DNA of 15,002 nt, taken from the NCBI GenBank assembly GCA_024654415.1, contig JANLHQ010000062.1, forward strand, positions 1 through 15,002, written 5' to 3'. Positions 1-6,525 of the stretch are shown here, in pieces. Each line of letters starts with the position of its first letter. The stretch's first letter is position 1. The translations under genes were made by a program, and so were the position numbers. Under the pieces are notes generated by a model. That model did not search any database. It saw only the letters and a list, made by a program, of their open reading frames with translations, and was not told the origin of the DNA. Source of the stretch: Candidatus Azambacteria bacterium (GTDB lineage Bacteria; Patescibacteriota; Minisyncoccia; GWC2-36-17; WO2-46-25).

Positions 1-174
1 AGGCAACGACTTAAGGTCAAATAATTGTTCTAGGGAGCCTTACATTGGTATGAATTGCTGGTTCGTCCGGAATTCACACCTGCGGGCACCCACGTGGGCG
101 CTAGCTTAAGTCCGAGCCACTCATATGTAGGGCTAGAAATTCTCTGATTCGCTAGTTGGCGGACGGGGAATTTC
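1..174 (+). ncRNA. Probable structured RNA, 3' part, family unknown
   Basis: There is no credible ORF here, yet the sequence folds well. Hairpin A (47-80) pairs GGT, TGAATT and CTGG with CCGG, AATTCA and ACC around loop TTCGT, with one bulge and one mismatch. Hairpin B is centred on CCCACGTGGG (89-98). Hairpin C pairs GAAATTCTCT (136-145) with GGGGAATTTC (165-174), ten pairs including two G-U, with an inner CGC/GCG stem. A T-run (189-194) follows. Short matches to tmRNA (ATGTAG, then GGACGGGG), to an RNase P RNA core (AAGGTCAAATA, 12-22) and to 16S rRNA exist, but none extends to the rest of its family. Strand is inferred from the T-run and from the terminator at 321-354; the 5' end is outside the window. 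It could also be a leader or an intron fragment. Confidence 0.4.
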
Positions 175-320
175 GTATTTTAGGATGGTTTTTTCTAAGC
201 CTTGCGCGCCAGTAGATTGCTTTTATTTTTCGTACAGCCTTGCTGTTTTTATCATCGTGAGATACATGTCGTGAAAGAGGGGATAACTTTCTATTAAGAC
301 GCTAACTCCTGTGCCGTCAA
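175..320. other. Intergenic stretch without a gene
   Basis: AT-rich, with T-runs at 189-194 and 221-230. A 5-bp hairpin (ACAGC at 234-238 with GCTGT at 242-246) is followed by T's and could be a weak rightward terminator for the upstream RNA. Another 5-bp stem (GAAAG at 273-277 with CTTTC at 287-291) has no clear role. No ORF here looks real. Confidence 0.4.
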
Positions 321-354
321 AATAAAACCCCCACACAGAGGCGGGGGTTTTATT
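321..354. terminator. Bidirectional intrinsic terminator
   Basis: A perfect 12-bp inverted repeat pairs AATAAAACCCCC (321-332) with GGGGGTTTTATT (343-354) around a 10-base loop. The five G-C pairs next to the loop and the T-rich outer arm on either strand let it stop transcription both ways: leftward from rpmB, whose stop codon is 10 bases away, and rightward from the RNA at the left edge. Confidence 0.85.
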
Positions 355-364
355 AATCTGAAAA

Positions 365-553
365 TTATTTACTTGCTTTGCTCTCGGTTTTGATGCATTG
401 AGTGCATGCGCGAACACGGTCACCATTGATGACCCCCCATTGGATGTTTGGATATTTTCGTTTTTTGCAGGTTGGGTTCCATTTACCTCTCAATTTCTTG
501 AGAACGGTAGTCAATACAGACGTTTTCCCGCACACAGTACATGATCGTGGCAT
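365..553 (-). CDS. rpmB: Ribosomal protein bL28, zinc-ribbon form
   Basis: Predicted 62-residue large-subunit protein. Visible L28 features are CTVCGK near the N-terminus (Cys5, Cys8), the basic core KWNPTCKKRKYPNIQ (24-38) and the C-terminal VRACTQC (Cys50, Cys53). The two CxxC pairs would form a zinc ribbon, as in the Cys-containing L28 forms of many bacteria; many other L28 proteins lack them. An extra Cys29 sits in the core. It is shorter than the 70-80 residues usual for the family. The gene stands alone on the minus strand, with its own promoter (582-610) and a terminator just beyond its stop. The start ATG has no Shine-Dalgarno; the predicted leader is about 22 bases. The family call rests on motif pattern and size, since the middle part is divergent. 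Confidence 0.78.
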   Translation of the reverse strand: MPRSCTVCGKTSVLTTVLKKLRGKWNPTCKKRKYPNIQWGVINGDRVRACTQCIKTESKASK

Positions 554-581
554 ACTTTTATAATAAAAACTTTACGGCTAG

Positions 582-610
582 AGTGTAGCACGCTCTTTTA
601 CATGATGCAA
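582..610 (-). promoter_or_regulatory. Promoter of rpmB
   Basis: Read on the minus strand, TTGCAT (-35, 605-610) and TACACT (-10, 582-587) are separated by 17 bases. Predicted transcription starts near 575, leaving a leader of about 22 bases before the rpmB ATG. It interlocks with the divergent promoter at 597-624. Confidence 0.65.
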
Positions 611-624
611 GAGTTTGGTATAGT
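597..624 (+). promoter_or_regulatory. Extended -10 promoter of the S2P gene
   Basis: TTTACA (-35, 597-602), a 16-base spacer and TATAGT (-10, 619-624), with an upstream TG (616-617) giving an extended -10. Predicted transcription starts around 631-633, at or just before the ATG at 633, so the message would be leaderless. The -35 box and spacer contain the -35 box of the opposite rpmB promoter (605-610). Confidence 0.65.
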
Positions 625-632
625 ATGGCGAT

Positions 633-1244
633 ATGGACTTTCAACTCGCAGTATTTCAAATAGCGGTTCTTCTTTTCTCTGTCGTAATCCATGAGGTGTC
701 TCATGGCGTGATCGCAAACCATCTTGGGGACCCTACCGCAAAGAATTTAGGAAGATTAACACTTAACCCTGTAAAACACATCGATTTTTTTGGGTCAATA
801 TTGTTGCCAGCATTGCTCGTGCTGAGTCACGCACCAATCATTTTTGGGTGGGCGAAACCCGTACCATATAATCCTATGTTTTTGCGAGACCCAAAACGGG
901 GCGCGGCATACATTGCCATTGCCGGACCGCTTGCAAATTTTTCCGTTGCTATCATTCTCGGCATAGTCCTGCGTGTCGTTTCACCCCCCGAGGCATTCGC
1001 ATTTGCATTGCAAATTATTATATATATAAATATTTTACTTGGTGTGTTTAATCTTGTACCGATTCCTCCGCTTGATGGGTCTAAACTGCTTTTTGCCTTC
1101 TTAGGCGAGCGACACGTGGCAATAGAACGATTTTTGGAGCAATACGGGATGTTTATGTTGCTCATTTTTATTTTCTTCGGGTTTCAATTTCTTATGCCTA
1201 TAATCCGTGTTCTTTTCCGCTTGGTTACGGGGGCTTCTTTTTAA
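633..1244 (+). CDS. Site-2 protease family intramembrane zinc metalloprotease
   Basis: A 203-residue membrane protein. It has HEVSH (His20, Glu21, His24) in the first hydrophobic segment, which supplies two zinc ligands and the catalytic Glu, and NLVPIPPLDG (140-149), whose Asp148 is the third ligand. Both are hallmarks of S2P/M50 proteases. Between them lie GWAKPVPYNP (72-81) and the GPLANF helix (98-103), typical of the short subgroup without PDZ or CBS domains. About five to six hydrophobic segments are visible, and the length is normal for the subgroup. Substrates cannot be inferred; relatives cleave membrane-bound regulators or leftover signal peptides. The ATG is chosen because the promoter places transcription at it. 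The last 100 bases before rpsL hold only the rpsL promoter, so the two units seem separate, with no strong terminator between them. Confidence 0.93.
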   Translation: MDFQLAVFQIAVLLFSVVIHEVSHGVIANHLGDPTAKNLGRLTLNPVKHIDFFGSILLPALLVLSHAPIIFGWAKPVPYNPMFLRDPKRGAAYIAIAGPLANFSVAIILGIVLRVVSPPEAFAFALQIIIYINILLGVFNLVPIPPLDGSKLLFAFLGERHVAIERFLEQYGMFMLLIFIFFGFQFLMPIIRVLFRLVTGASF

Positions 1245-1284
1245 CTTTTCCCTGTATAGGGCGTACTCTGAGAGGGTTGAAGGG

Positions 1285-1313
1285 TTGACTTTCTCGTGGG
1301 GATTTGATACTTT
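1285..1313 (+). promoter_or_regulatory. Promoter of the rpsL-rpsG-fusA unit
   Basis: TTGACT (-35, 1285-1290), a 17-base spacer and TACTTT (-10, 1308-1313), preceded by TG (1305-1306) as an extended -10. Predicted start is near 1320, giving a leader of about 24 bases before rpsL. Confidence 0.75.
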
Positions 1314-1320
1314 CCATATA

Positions 1321-1333
1321 CGCGCATCGCGCG
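1321..1333 (+). promoter_or_regulatory. GC hairpin at the predicted 5' end of the rpsL mRNA
   Basis: CGCGC (1321-1325) pairs with GCGCG (1329-1333) around loop ATC. It would lie at the extreme 5' end of the transcript from 1285-1313 and might protect the mRNA. There is no Shine-Dalgarno between it and the ATG at 1344. Confidence 0.4.
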
Positions 1334-1343
1334 CAGCTTTTAT

Positions 1344-1760
1344 ATGCCAACAATCAATCAATTAGTACGAAATAGAAGAAGAAGGGTTTTGAGTAAATCA
1401 AAGTCTCCTGCATTAGGGGTGAGCTTTAATGTTATCAAGAATAAACCGAAGATTTATAATTCGCCGTTCAAGAGGGGGGTATGTATTGCGGTAAAGACTA
1501 TTACTCCAAAAAAGCCGAATTCGGCGCTTCGAAAAGTTGCAAGAATCCGTCTTACAAATGGGCAAGAGGTAACAGCATACATTGGAGGGGAGGGGCATAG
1601 CCTTCAAGAGCACTCTGTGGTGGTTATCCGCGGAGGAAAGGTAAAGGACCTTTCTGGTGTGCGGTACCACGTGGTGCGTGGGGTACTTGATACTTCCGGC
1701 GTGGAAAATAGAAAGCGAGGAAGATCGAAATACGGAACAAAGGTTGCGAAAAAAGCATAA
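1344..1760 (+). CDS. rpsL: Ribosomal protein uS12
   Basis: Small-subunit protein at the decoding centre, 138 residues. The diagnostic TPKKPNSALRK (54-64), GGEGHSLQEHSVV (81-93) and GRSKYG near the end are all present. It carries the extra loop between the N-terminal part and KRGVC (about 25-42) that Firmicutes-type S12 has and E. coli lacks, which explains the length. Lys57 and Lys101 match the E. coli streptomycin-resistance lysines 42 and 87, and both are unmutated. In the loop KDLPGVRY the Pro is replaced by Ser104. First gene of the block, 20 bases before rpsG. The start follows the promoter; no Shine-Dalgarno is seen. Confidence 0.98.
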   Translation: MPTINQLVRNRRRRVLSKSKSPALGVSFNVIKNKPKIYNSPFKRGVCIAVKTITPKKPNSALRKVARIRLTNGQEVTAYIGGEGHSLQEHSVVVIRGGKVKDLSGVRYHVVRGVLDTSGVENRKRGRSKYGTKVAKKA

Positions 1761-1781
1761 TAATAAGGAAATAAGGAAAAA

Positions 1782-2249
1782 ATGAGGAAAAAGCAAAAAT
1801 ATAATAGGGAATTAGAGCCAGACTATCTGTATAACAATCCGATAGTAGCGAAATTCATCAATATTGTAATGAAGGCGGGTAAGAAAACAATCGCCGAGAA
1901 GGTGGTCTATGGCGCCTTTGAAAACATTAAGAAAACAATGGAGAAGGATCCTATGGAGATTTTCGATGCGGCCATCCGCAATATCTCTCCACTCGTGGAA
2001 TTGAAATCAAAAAGAATTGGCGGTGCAAATTATCAAGTTCCTCGAGAAGTACGAGGGGAGCGACGACTTGCACTCGCGTTTCGTTGGCTTCTCATCGCAG
2101 CAAACGCAAAGAAAGGAAAACCAATGGCGATGAAGCTCTCAGAGGAAATCATGCTTGCGGCAAAGAACGAAGGCGCTGCAGTAAAGAAAAAACTCGACAC
2201 GCATCGAATGGCAGAAGCGAACAAGGCATTCGCGCATTTTAGCTGGTAG
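1782..2249 (+). CDS. rpsG: Ribosomal protein uS7
   Basis: A 155-residue protein that nucleates assembly of the 30S head by binding the 3' domain of 16S rRNA and contacts the E site. GGANYQVPREV (80-90) and the C-terminal DTHRMAEANKAFAHF (139-153) are typical, and the length is normal. It is one of only two genes here with a recognisable Shine-Dalgarno: AAGGA occurs twice, at 1765-1769 and 1773-1777, before ATG 1782. It follows rpsL after 21 bases and precedes fusA after 91 bases. In E. coli S7 represses its own operon through the rpsL-rpsG gap; the gap here is too short and unstructured to show the same element. Confidence 0.98.
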   Translation: MRKKQKYNRELEPDYLYNNPIVAKFINIVMKAGKKTIAEKVVYGAFENIKKTMEKDPMEIFDAAIRNISPLVELKSKRIGGANYQVPREVRGERRLALAFRWLLIAANAKKGKPMAMKLSEEIMLAAKNEGAAVKKKLDTHRMAEANKAFAHFSW

Positions 2250-2340
2250 GCAAAAAGCGTAAGCGCACGAAAGCGTCATGCAAAAGCTTTAAACGGTACG
2301 GGCAGTTTTACGGTCACGTCTTTTATTTTTTATTTTTTTT
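2250..2340 (+). promoter_or_regulatory. rpsG-fusA gap with U-tract fusA leader
   Basis: No Shine-Dalgarno precedes fusA. Instead 18 of the last 20 bases before the ATG are T (2321-2340). Upstream is a run of GCG-containing motifs and an AAAGCTTT palindrome (2283-2290), but I find no stable hairpin abutting the T-run, so a terminator is unlikely. I also find no convincing promoter pair. Confidence 0.5.
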
Positions 2341-4452
2341 ATGGCACGAGCATACCCACTAGGGAGAGTACGAGATATTGGTATCATTGCACACATTGAT
2401 GCGGGCAAGACCACGGTGTCTGAGCGTGTTCTTTTTTATACAGGCGTTTCACATAAGATCGGGGAGGTGCACGAGGGTGCCGCAGTCATGGATTGGATGG
2501 AGCAAGAGCAAGAGCGTGGTATTACGATTACCGCTGCGGCAACAACATGTTTCTGGATTCCCACATATCAAAAAGGAAATAAAGAATTTGAGCATCGCAT
2601 TAATTTAATCGACACACCGGGACATGTTGACTTTACCGTTGAGGTGGAGCGCTCGCTCCGCGTGCTCGACGGAGGCGTAGTGGTGTTTGATGGTGTTGCG
2701 GGTGTGGAGCCACAATCGGAAACGGTATGGCATCAAGCGGACAAATATAATGTGCCGCGTATTTGTTTTATCAATAAACTTGATCGTACTGGCGCTCGAT
2801 GGGAAGATGATGTCGCGTCCATTCGTGAGCGCTTGAATCCAAAGGCAGTGCCTATTCAAATTCCTGTTGGTGAAGAGGAGAATTTTGCGGGCGTGATTGA
2901 TCTGGTTACGGAAAAATTTATTACATCATCAGGAGAGCATGGGGAAGTGCTCGTTGTGCAGGAAATCCCTGACTCGGAAAAAGCGCGCACGAAAAAATAT
3001 CGCGAAGAAATGATCGACATTATTGCGTCGGAGTCGGGAGATGATGCGATGATGGAAAAATATCTTGCCGGAGAAGCGCTTGCAGTAGATGACATTAAAG
3101 TGTTGATTAGGCGGTTGACTATTGCGGGAACCATTAATCCGGTGCTGTGTGGTACCGCTCTCAAAAATAAAGGAGTGCAGTTGGTATTGGATGCGGTTGT
3201 TGATTATCTTCCGTCCCCACTTGATCGTGGTTCGGTGACAGGGATTGACCCAAACACTGAAGAAGAGATTATGCGAAGTCCAAATGATGACGAGCCGTTT
3301 TCCGCGCTCGCTTTTAAAATCGCGACCGATCCGTTCGTCGGCTCGCTCGCTTTCTTCCGTATTTATTCCGGGACACTTACGAAGGGATCATATGTATACA
3401 ATTCTACGAAAGGAGAAAAGGAACGCATTAGTCGTATTCTTCGGTTGCATGCGAACCAACGAGAAGAAGTAGATCAGATCTTTGCAGGCGAGATCGCTGC
3501 TGCGGTCGGGTTGAAAAGTACTACAACCGGCGATACATTATGTGATGAAGATAATCCAATTATTTTGGAACGCATTACATTCCCTGAACCGGTCATCTCA
3601 ATTCGTATTGAACCAAAAACAAAAGTAGATCAGGAAAAGATGGGTCTTGCGCTTCGTCGACTCGGCGAAGAAGATCCAACATTCCGTATTCGGGTTGATC
3701 AAGAAACAGGAGAGACAATTATTTCTGGTATGGGCGAGCTTCACCTGGATATTCTTGTTGATCGTATGTTCCGTGAATTTGGCGTGAGTGCGAACGTGGG
3801 CACACCACAAGTTGCATATCGAGAAACTATTAGAAAGATTGCAGAAGCGGAAGGCAAGTATATTAAACAGAGCGGAGGGCGCGGTCAGTATGGGCACGTG
3901 CGCTTGCGCGTAGAGCCACGAGAACGGGGCGCCGGCTTTGAATTCGAGAGTGAATTAAAGGGTGGTGTCGTGCCGCAGGAATATATACCGGCAGTTGAAA
4001 AGGGAGTGAAAGAGGCGCTTGATAAAGGTGTGGTTGCCGGATACCCGATAAAGGATGTTAAAGCGATTATTTATGATGGTTCATATCATGAAGTTGACTC
4101 ATCTGAAGCGGCGTTTAAGATTGCGGGGTCCATGGCATTTCAAGAGTGTGTGCGACGCGCAGACCCGGTGATTCTCGAGCCAATCATGAAGGTGGTAGCA
4201 ATCACTCCGCCACAATTTATGGGTGATGTGACGGGCGACCTGAATGCGAAACGAGGGAAGATCGAAAGTATTGATGATCGAGGAAACATTAAAGTCATCA
4301 CCGCGAAAGTGCCGCTGGCAAAGATGTTTGGGTATTCCACACAGATCCGATCCATGACGGAAGGACGCGCCTCATTTTCGATGGAATTTTCTCATTACGA
4401 TGAGGTTCCAAAAAGTGTTGCGGAAGATATTATTGCAGGAAAGATAAAATAA
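2341..4452 (+). CDS. fusA: Translation elongation factor G
   Basis: GTPase that drives translocation and, with the recycling factor, ribosome recycling. At 703 residues it is full length. The G domain shows AHIDAGKTT (17-25, P-loop), EQERGITIT (56-64, switch I), DTPGHVDFT (91-99, switch II) and NKLDRTGA (145-152, G4). The later domains include GMGELHLDI and QSGGRGQYGHV, and the QFMGDVTGDLNAKRGKI stretch of domain V is intact. The start ATG sits directly after a U-rich tract without Shine-Dalgarno; the next in-frame residues begin the normal EF-G N-terminus, so the start is secure. It follows rpsG in the classic str order and is 10 bases from the next small gene. Confidence 0.99.
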   Translation: MARAYPLGRVRDIGIIAHIDAGKTTVSERVLFYTGVSHKIGEVHEGAAVMDWMEQEQERGITITAAATTCFWIPTYQKGNKEFEHRINLIDTPGHVDFTVEVERSLRVLDGGVVVFDGVAGVEPQSETVWHQADKYNVPRICFINKLDRTGARWEDDVASIRERLNPKAVPIQIPVGEEENFAGVIDLVTEKFITSSGEHGEVLVVQEIPDSEKARTKKYREEMIDIIASESGDDAMMEKYLAGEALAVDDIKVLIRRLTIAGTINPVLCGTALKNKGVQLVLDAVVDYLPSPLDRGSVTGIDPNTEEEIMRSPNDDEPFSALAFKIATDPFVGSLAFFRIYSGTLTKGSYVYNSTKGEKERISRILRLHANQREEVDQIFAGEIAAAVGLKSTTTGDTLCDEDNPIILERITFPEPVISIRIEPKTKVDQEKMGLALRRLGEEDPTFRIRVDQETGETIISGMGELHLDILVDRMFREFGVSANVGTPQVAYRETIRKIAEAEGKYIKQSGGRGQYGHVRLRVEPRERGAGFEFESELKGGVVPQEYIPAVEKGVKEALDKGVVAGYPIKDVKAIIYDGSYHEVDSSEAAFKIAGSMAFQECVRRADPVILEPIMKVVAITPPQFMGDVTGDLNAKRGKIESIDDRGNIKVITAKVPLAKMFGYSTQIRSMTEGRASFSMEFSHYDEVPKSVAEDIIAGKIK

Positions 4453-4462
4453 TATACGAGAT

Positions 4463-4825
4463 ATGTTTGATGACATTTCTAAAATATTAAAATCAATCAC
4501 AAAAGGCGTAGTAGTCATGGAGAATGGCAAGCCCGCGTATGTCGTGGTGCCGTTTGAAGAATATCAGGAAACGATGAAGGAAAAGAAGATCGATGGTGTG
4601 CGGATGTGGGCCGATCCACGGCAGCAGCAACTAGATGACGCGAGCATCATCCAGAAGTTGATCAACTACGACATGAGTACGGCATCGCAAGAAGGTCTTT
4701 CGGGTGTTGAGGAGGAGGAGATTAGGGCATTACTGAGCTCACTCGATCGCGAACAGGAGCGAGAAGGTGCTTCTATGGTGAATAATCCAGAAAACGGTAT
4801 TCATTTAGAGGATTTACCGTTTTAA
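4463..4825 (+). CDS. Small protein with Phd/YefM-like N-terminus, no partner toxin
   Basis: A 120-residue acidic protein that I cannot name. Residues 13-35 (from TKGVVVMENGKPAYVVVPFE) resemble the N-terminal DNA-binding half of Phd/YefM antitoxins, where a strand, a Gly-Lys-Pro turn and a second strand lead into an EEY helix. The middle is polar, residues 80-103 form a Glu-rich predicted helix, and the protein ends in HLEDLPF. I recall similar orphan proteins with an EDLPF-like ending in candidate-phyla-radiation genomes, but have not checked. No toxin gene (RelE, Doc or PIN type) is adjacent. It lies 10 bases after fusA and 93 before tuf, so it is co-transcribed with the str genes. A role in regulation is a guess only. 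Confidence 0.8.
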   Translation: MFDDISKILKSITKGVVVMENGKPAYVVVPFEEYQETMKEKKIDGVRMWADPRQQQLDDASIIQKLINYDMSTASQEGLSGVEEEEIRALLSSLDREQEREGASMVNNPENGIHLEDLPF

Positions 4826-4831
4826 GGGGGG

Positions 4832-4860
4832 TTGACGAAAGCAGTATCTTTCCTTACAAT
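4832..4860 (+). promoter_or_regulatory. Strong promoter of tuf
   Basis: TTGACG (-35, 4832-4837), exactly 17 bases, then TACAAT (-10, 4855-4860): the best promoter in the window. The -35 box begins 6 bases after the stop of the small gene. Predicted start is near 4867, giving a leader of about 52 bases that is AT-rich, with a run of eight T's in its first half and no Shine-Dalgarno. It would give tuf and rpsJ extra transcription, fitting the high demand for EF-Tu. Confidence 0.85.
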
Positions 4861-4918
4861 GCCTCTATTCGTTTTTGGGATTTTTTTTGTATTTATATAA
4901 CTTATTAATTAAAAACCT

Positions 4919-6112
4919 ATGGCAGAGAAATTTGAACGTACAAAGACGCATGTGAACGTCGGAACCATTGGACATGTCGACCACGGGAAAACCACGTTGA
5001 CTGCGGCGATTCTTCATTGTCTTAACCTCGCGGGGTTCAAGGCGAAAGTGGAGTCAATTGATCAGATCGATTCAGCGCCCGAAGAGAAGGCGCGCGGTAT
5101 TACGATTGCATTGCATCATTCGGAATATGAGTCAGCAAACAGGCATTATGCGCACATTGATGCGCCAGGGCATGCGGACTATATTAAAAACATGATTACC
5201 GGTGCGGCGCAAATGGACGGCGCGATATTGGTGGTGGCGGCGTCAGACGGCCCGATGCCTCAGACACGTGAACACATTTTGCTCGCCCACCAAGTAGGTG
5301 TGCCAAAATTGATCGTATTCCTTAATAAAGTTGATACAGCGGATGATCCAGAATTGGTTGATCTCGTTGAAGAAGAAATTAGGGAGCTTCTTACGAAGTA
5401 TAAGTATGACGGCGCGAATACGCCGATTATCCGGGGTTCGGGTCTTAAGGCGCTTCAGGCGACTTCAAAGGATGATGAGTGGGCTCAAAAAGTACTCCAA
5501 CTCGTTCAGACCATGGACGAGTACTTCCCAGATCCGATTCGGGATCTCGATAAACCATTCCTTATGCCAATCGAAGACATTTTCTCGATTGAAGGGCGCG
5601 GTACAGTGGTAACGGGAAGAGTAGAACGAGGCCGAGGAAAGGTAAATGACGAAGTGGAGATTGTTGGCTTGCGTCCAAACACGAAGACAGTGATCACTGG
5701 TATTGAAATGTTCAACAAGTCGCTTGATGAAGCGATGGCAGGTGATAACGCGGGTGTATTGCTTCGTGGTGTCAAGAAAGAGGATGTAGAGCGAGGTCAA
5801 GTTATCGTGAAACCAGGATCAGTAACACCACACACCGAATTTGAAGCAGAGGTGTACGTACTCACTAAAGAAGAGGGAGGACGACATACGCCATTCTTCA
5901 AGGGTTATAAGCCGCAGTTTTATATCAGAACTACGGATGTAACAGGCGATGTAACGTTGCCGGAGGGTGCCGAAATGGTAATGCCGGGAGATACGGTAAG
6001 GATCAAAGTTAAATTAATTGCGCCAATCGCGCTTGAAGAGAAGCAGCGATTTGCGATCCGCGAAGGCGGTAAAACAGTTGGTGCGGGCGTGGTGACTTCA
6101 ATCATCGCGTAA
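4919..6112 (+). CDS. tuf: Translation elongation factor Tu
   Basis: GTPase that delivers aminoacyl-tRNA to the ribosome; 397 residues, full length. GHVDHGKTT (18-26), RGITI (59-63), DAPGHAD (81-87), NKVD (136-139) and SGLK (174-177) mark the GTPase motifs; GRHTPFF, YRP-region and RFAIREGGKTVGAG motifs mark domains 2-3. His85, the catalytic switch II His, is kept. Departures from the usual sequence are ALHHSE (64-69) where NTxHVE is expected after GITI, Ala82 for the usual Cys, and Gly175 for Ala in the SAL motif. It has its own promoter (4832-4860) and is followed after 15 bases by rpsJ. No Shine-Dalgarno is visible. It is the only tuf copy in the window. Confidence 0.99.
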   Translation: MAEKFERTKTHVNVGTIGHVDHGKTTLTAAILHCLNLAGFKAKVESIDQIDSAPEEKARGITIALHHSEYESANRHYAHIDAPGHADYIKNMITGAAQMDGAILVVAASDGPMPQTREHILLAHQVGVPKLIVFLNKVDTADDPELVDLVEEEIRELLTKYKYDGANTPIIRGSGLKALQATSKDDEWAQKVLQLVQTMDEYFPDPIRDLDKPFLMPIEDIFSIEGRGTVVTGRVERGRGKVNDEVEIVGLRPNTKTVITGIEMFNKSLDEAMAGDNAGVLLRGVKKEDVERGQVIVKPGSVTPHTEFEAEVYVLTKEEGGRHTPFFKGYKPQFYIRTTDVTGDVTLPEGAEMVMPGDTVRIKVKLIAPIALEEKQRFAIREGGKTVGAGVVTSIIA

Positions 6113-6127
6113 GCATTGCATACGGGT

Positions 6128-6454
6128 ATGGTAGCAAAAGAAGGAGTTGCTCAAAAATTAAGGATCAAGATCAAGGCATACGATAATAAGATCATCGATA
6201 ATAGTGCGCGCCAGATTGTAGAGGCGGCTGAACGACAAGGGGTTACGGTATCTGGGCCGATTCCTTTGCCAACGGAGATCAAAAAGTATGCAGTGAATCG
6301 TTCGACGTTCGTGCATAAAAGCTCGGGTGAGCATTTTGAGATGCGCGTACATAAGCGGCTGATCGATATCGGAGAGCCAACCCCAAAAACTATTGATGCT
6401 CTTACGAATCTGAATTTACCGGCAGGGGTAGACATTGAGATCAAGATGGTTTAG
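6128..6454 (+). CDS. rpsJ: Ribosomal protein uS10
   Basis: Small-subunit head protein, which in E. coli also acts in NusB-NusG antitermination. The 108 residues include KLRIKIKAYDNKIID near the N-terminus, GPIPLPTE and the loop VNRSTFVHKSSGEHFEMRVHKRLIDI, all typical of S10. The frame is open further upstream to a TTG at 6116, but the ATG at 6128 gives a length close to the family norm of 102-105 and is preferred. It starts 15 bases after tuf and probably shares its transcript. It is followed by a 142-base gap rich in secondary structure, and ends in TAG. Confidence 0.97.
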   Translation: MVAKEGVAQKLRIKIKAYDNKIIDNSARQIVEAAERQGVTVSGPIPLPTEIKKYAVNRSTFVHKSSGEHFEMRVHKRLIDIGEPTPKTIDALTNLNLPAGVDIEIKMV

Positions 6455-6503
6455 ATTATACATGCTTCCACGACACCACTGGTGGCGTGGAACGATGTGT
6501 AAT
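6455..6503 (+). promoter_or_regulatory. Large hairpin immediately after rpsJ
   Basis: It begins on the base after the rpsJ stop. ATTATACAT (6455-6463) pairs with ATGTGTAAT (6495-6503). After a 2x2 internal loop, TTCCACG (6466-6472) pairs with CGTGGAA (6486-6492), and after one mismatch CACC pairs with GGTG around loop ACT. About 20 pairs in all. No T-run follows, so it is not a standard intrinsic terminator; it could be an mRNA-stabilising or protein-binding structure at the 3' end of the tuf-rpsJ message. Confidence 0.7.
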
Positions 6504-6525
6504 GTAAATGAGAAGCATTTATCAT

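Noticed and set aside
12..22. AAGGTCAAATA matches a conserved RNase P RNA core motif
   Set aside because: The rest of the 3' part of RNase P RNA (AGATGAATG-type motif and the P15-P17 region) is absent.
116..168. tmRNA-like 3' segment (ATGTAG then GGACGGGG)
   Set aside because: No T-loop (TTCGA), no acceptor strand with CCA follows, and the GGGG is paired in a local hairpin.
150..168. Resemblance to 16S rRNA (GCTAGTTGGCGGACGGG)
   Set aside because: Similarity stops on both sides; chance match.
234..250. Small hairpin with T-run as a terminator
   Set aside because: Only 5 bp; kept as a note in the intergenic entry, not called as a terminator.
6116..6127. Earlier TTG start of rpsJ
   Set aside because: The ATG at 6128 gives the normal S10 length and the extra residues are unlike the family.
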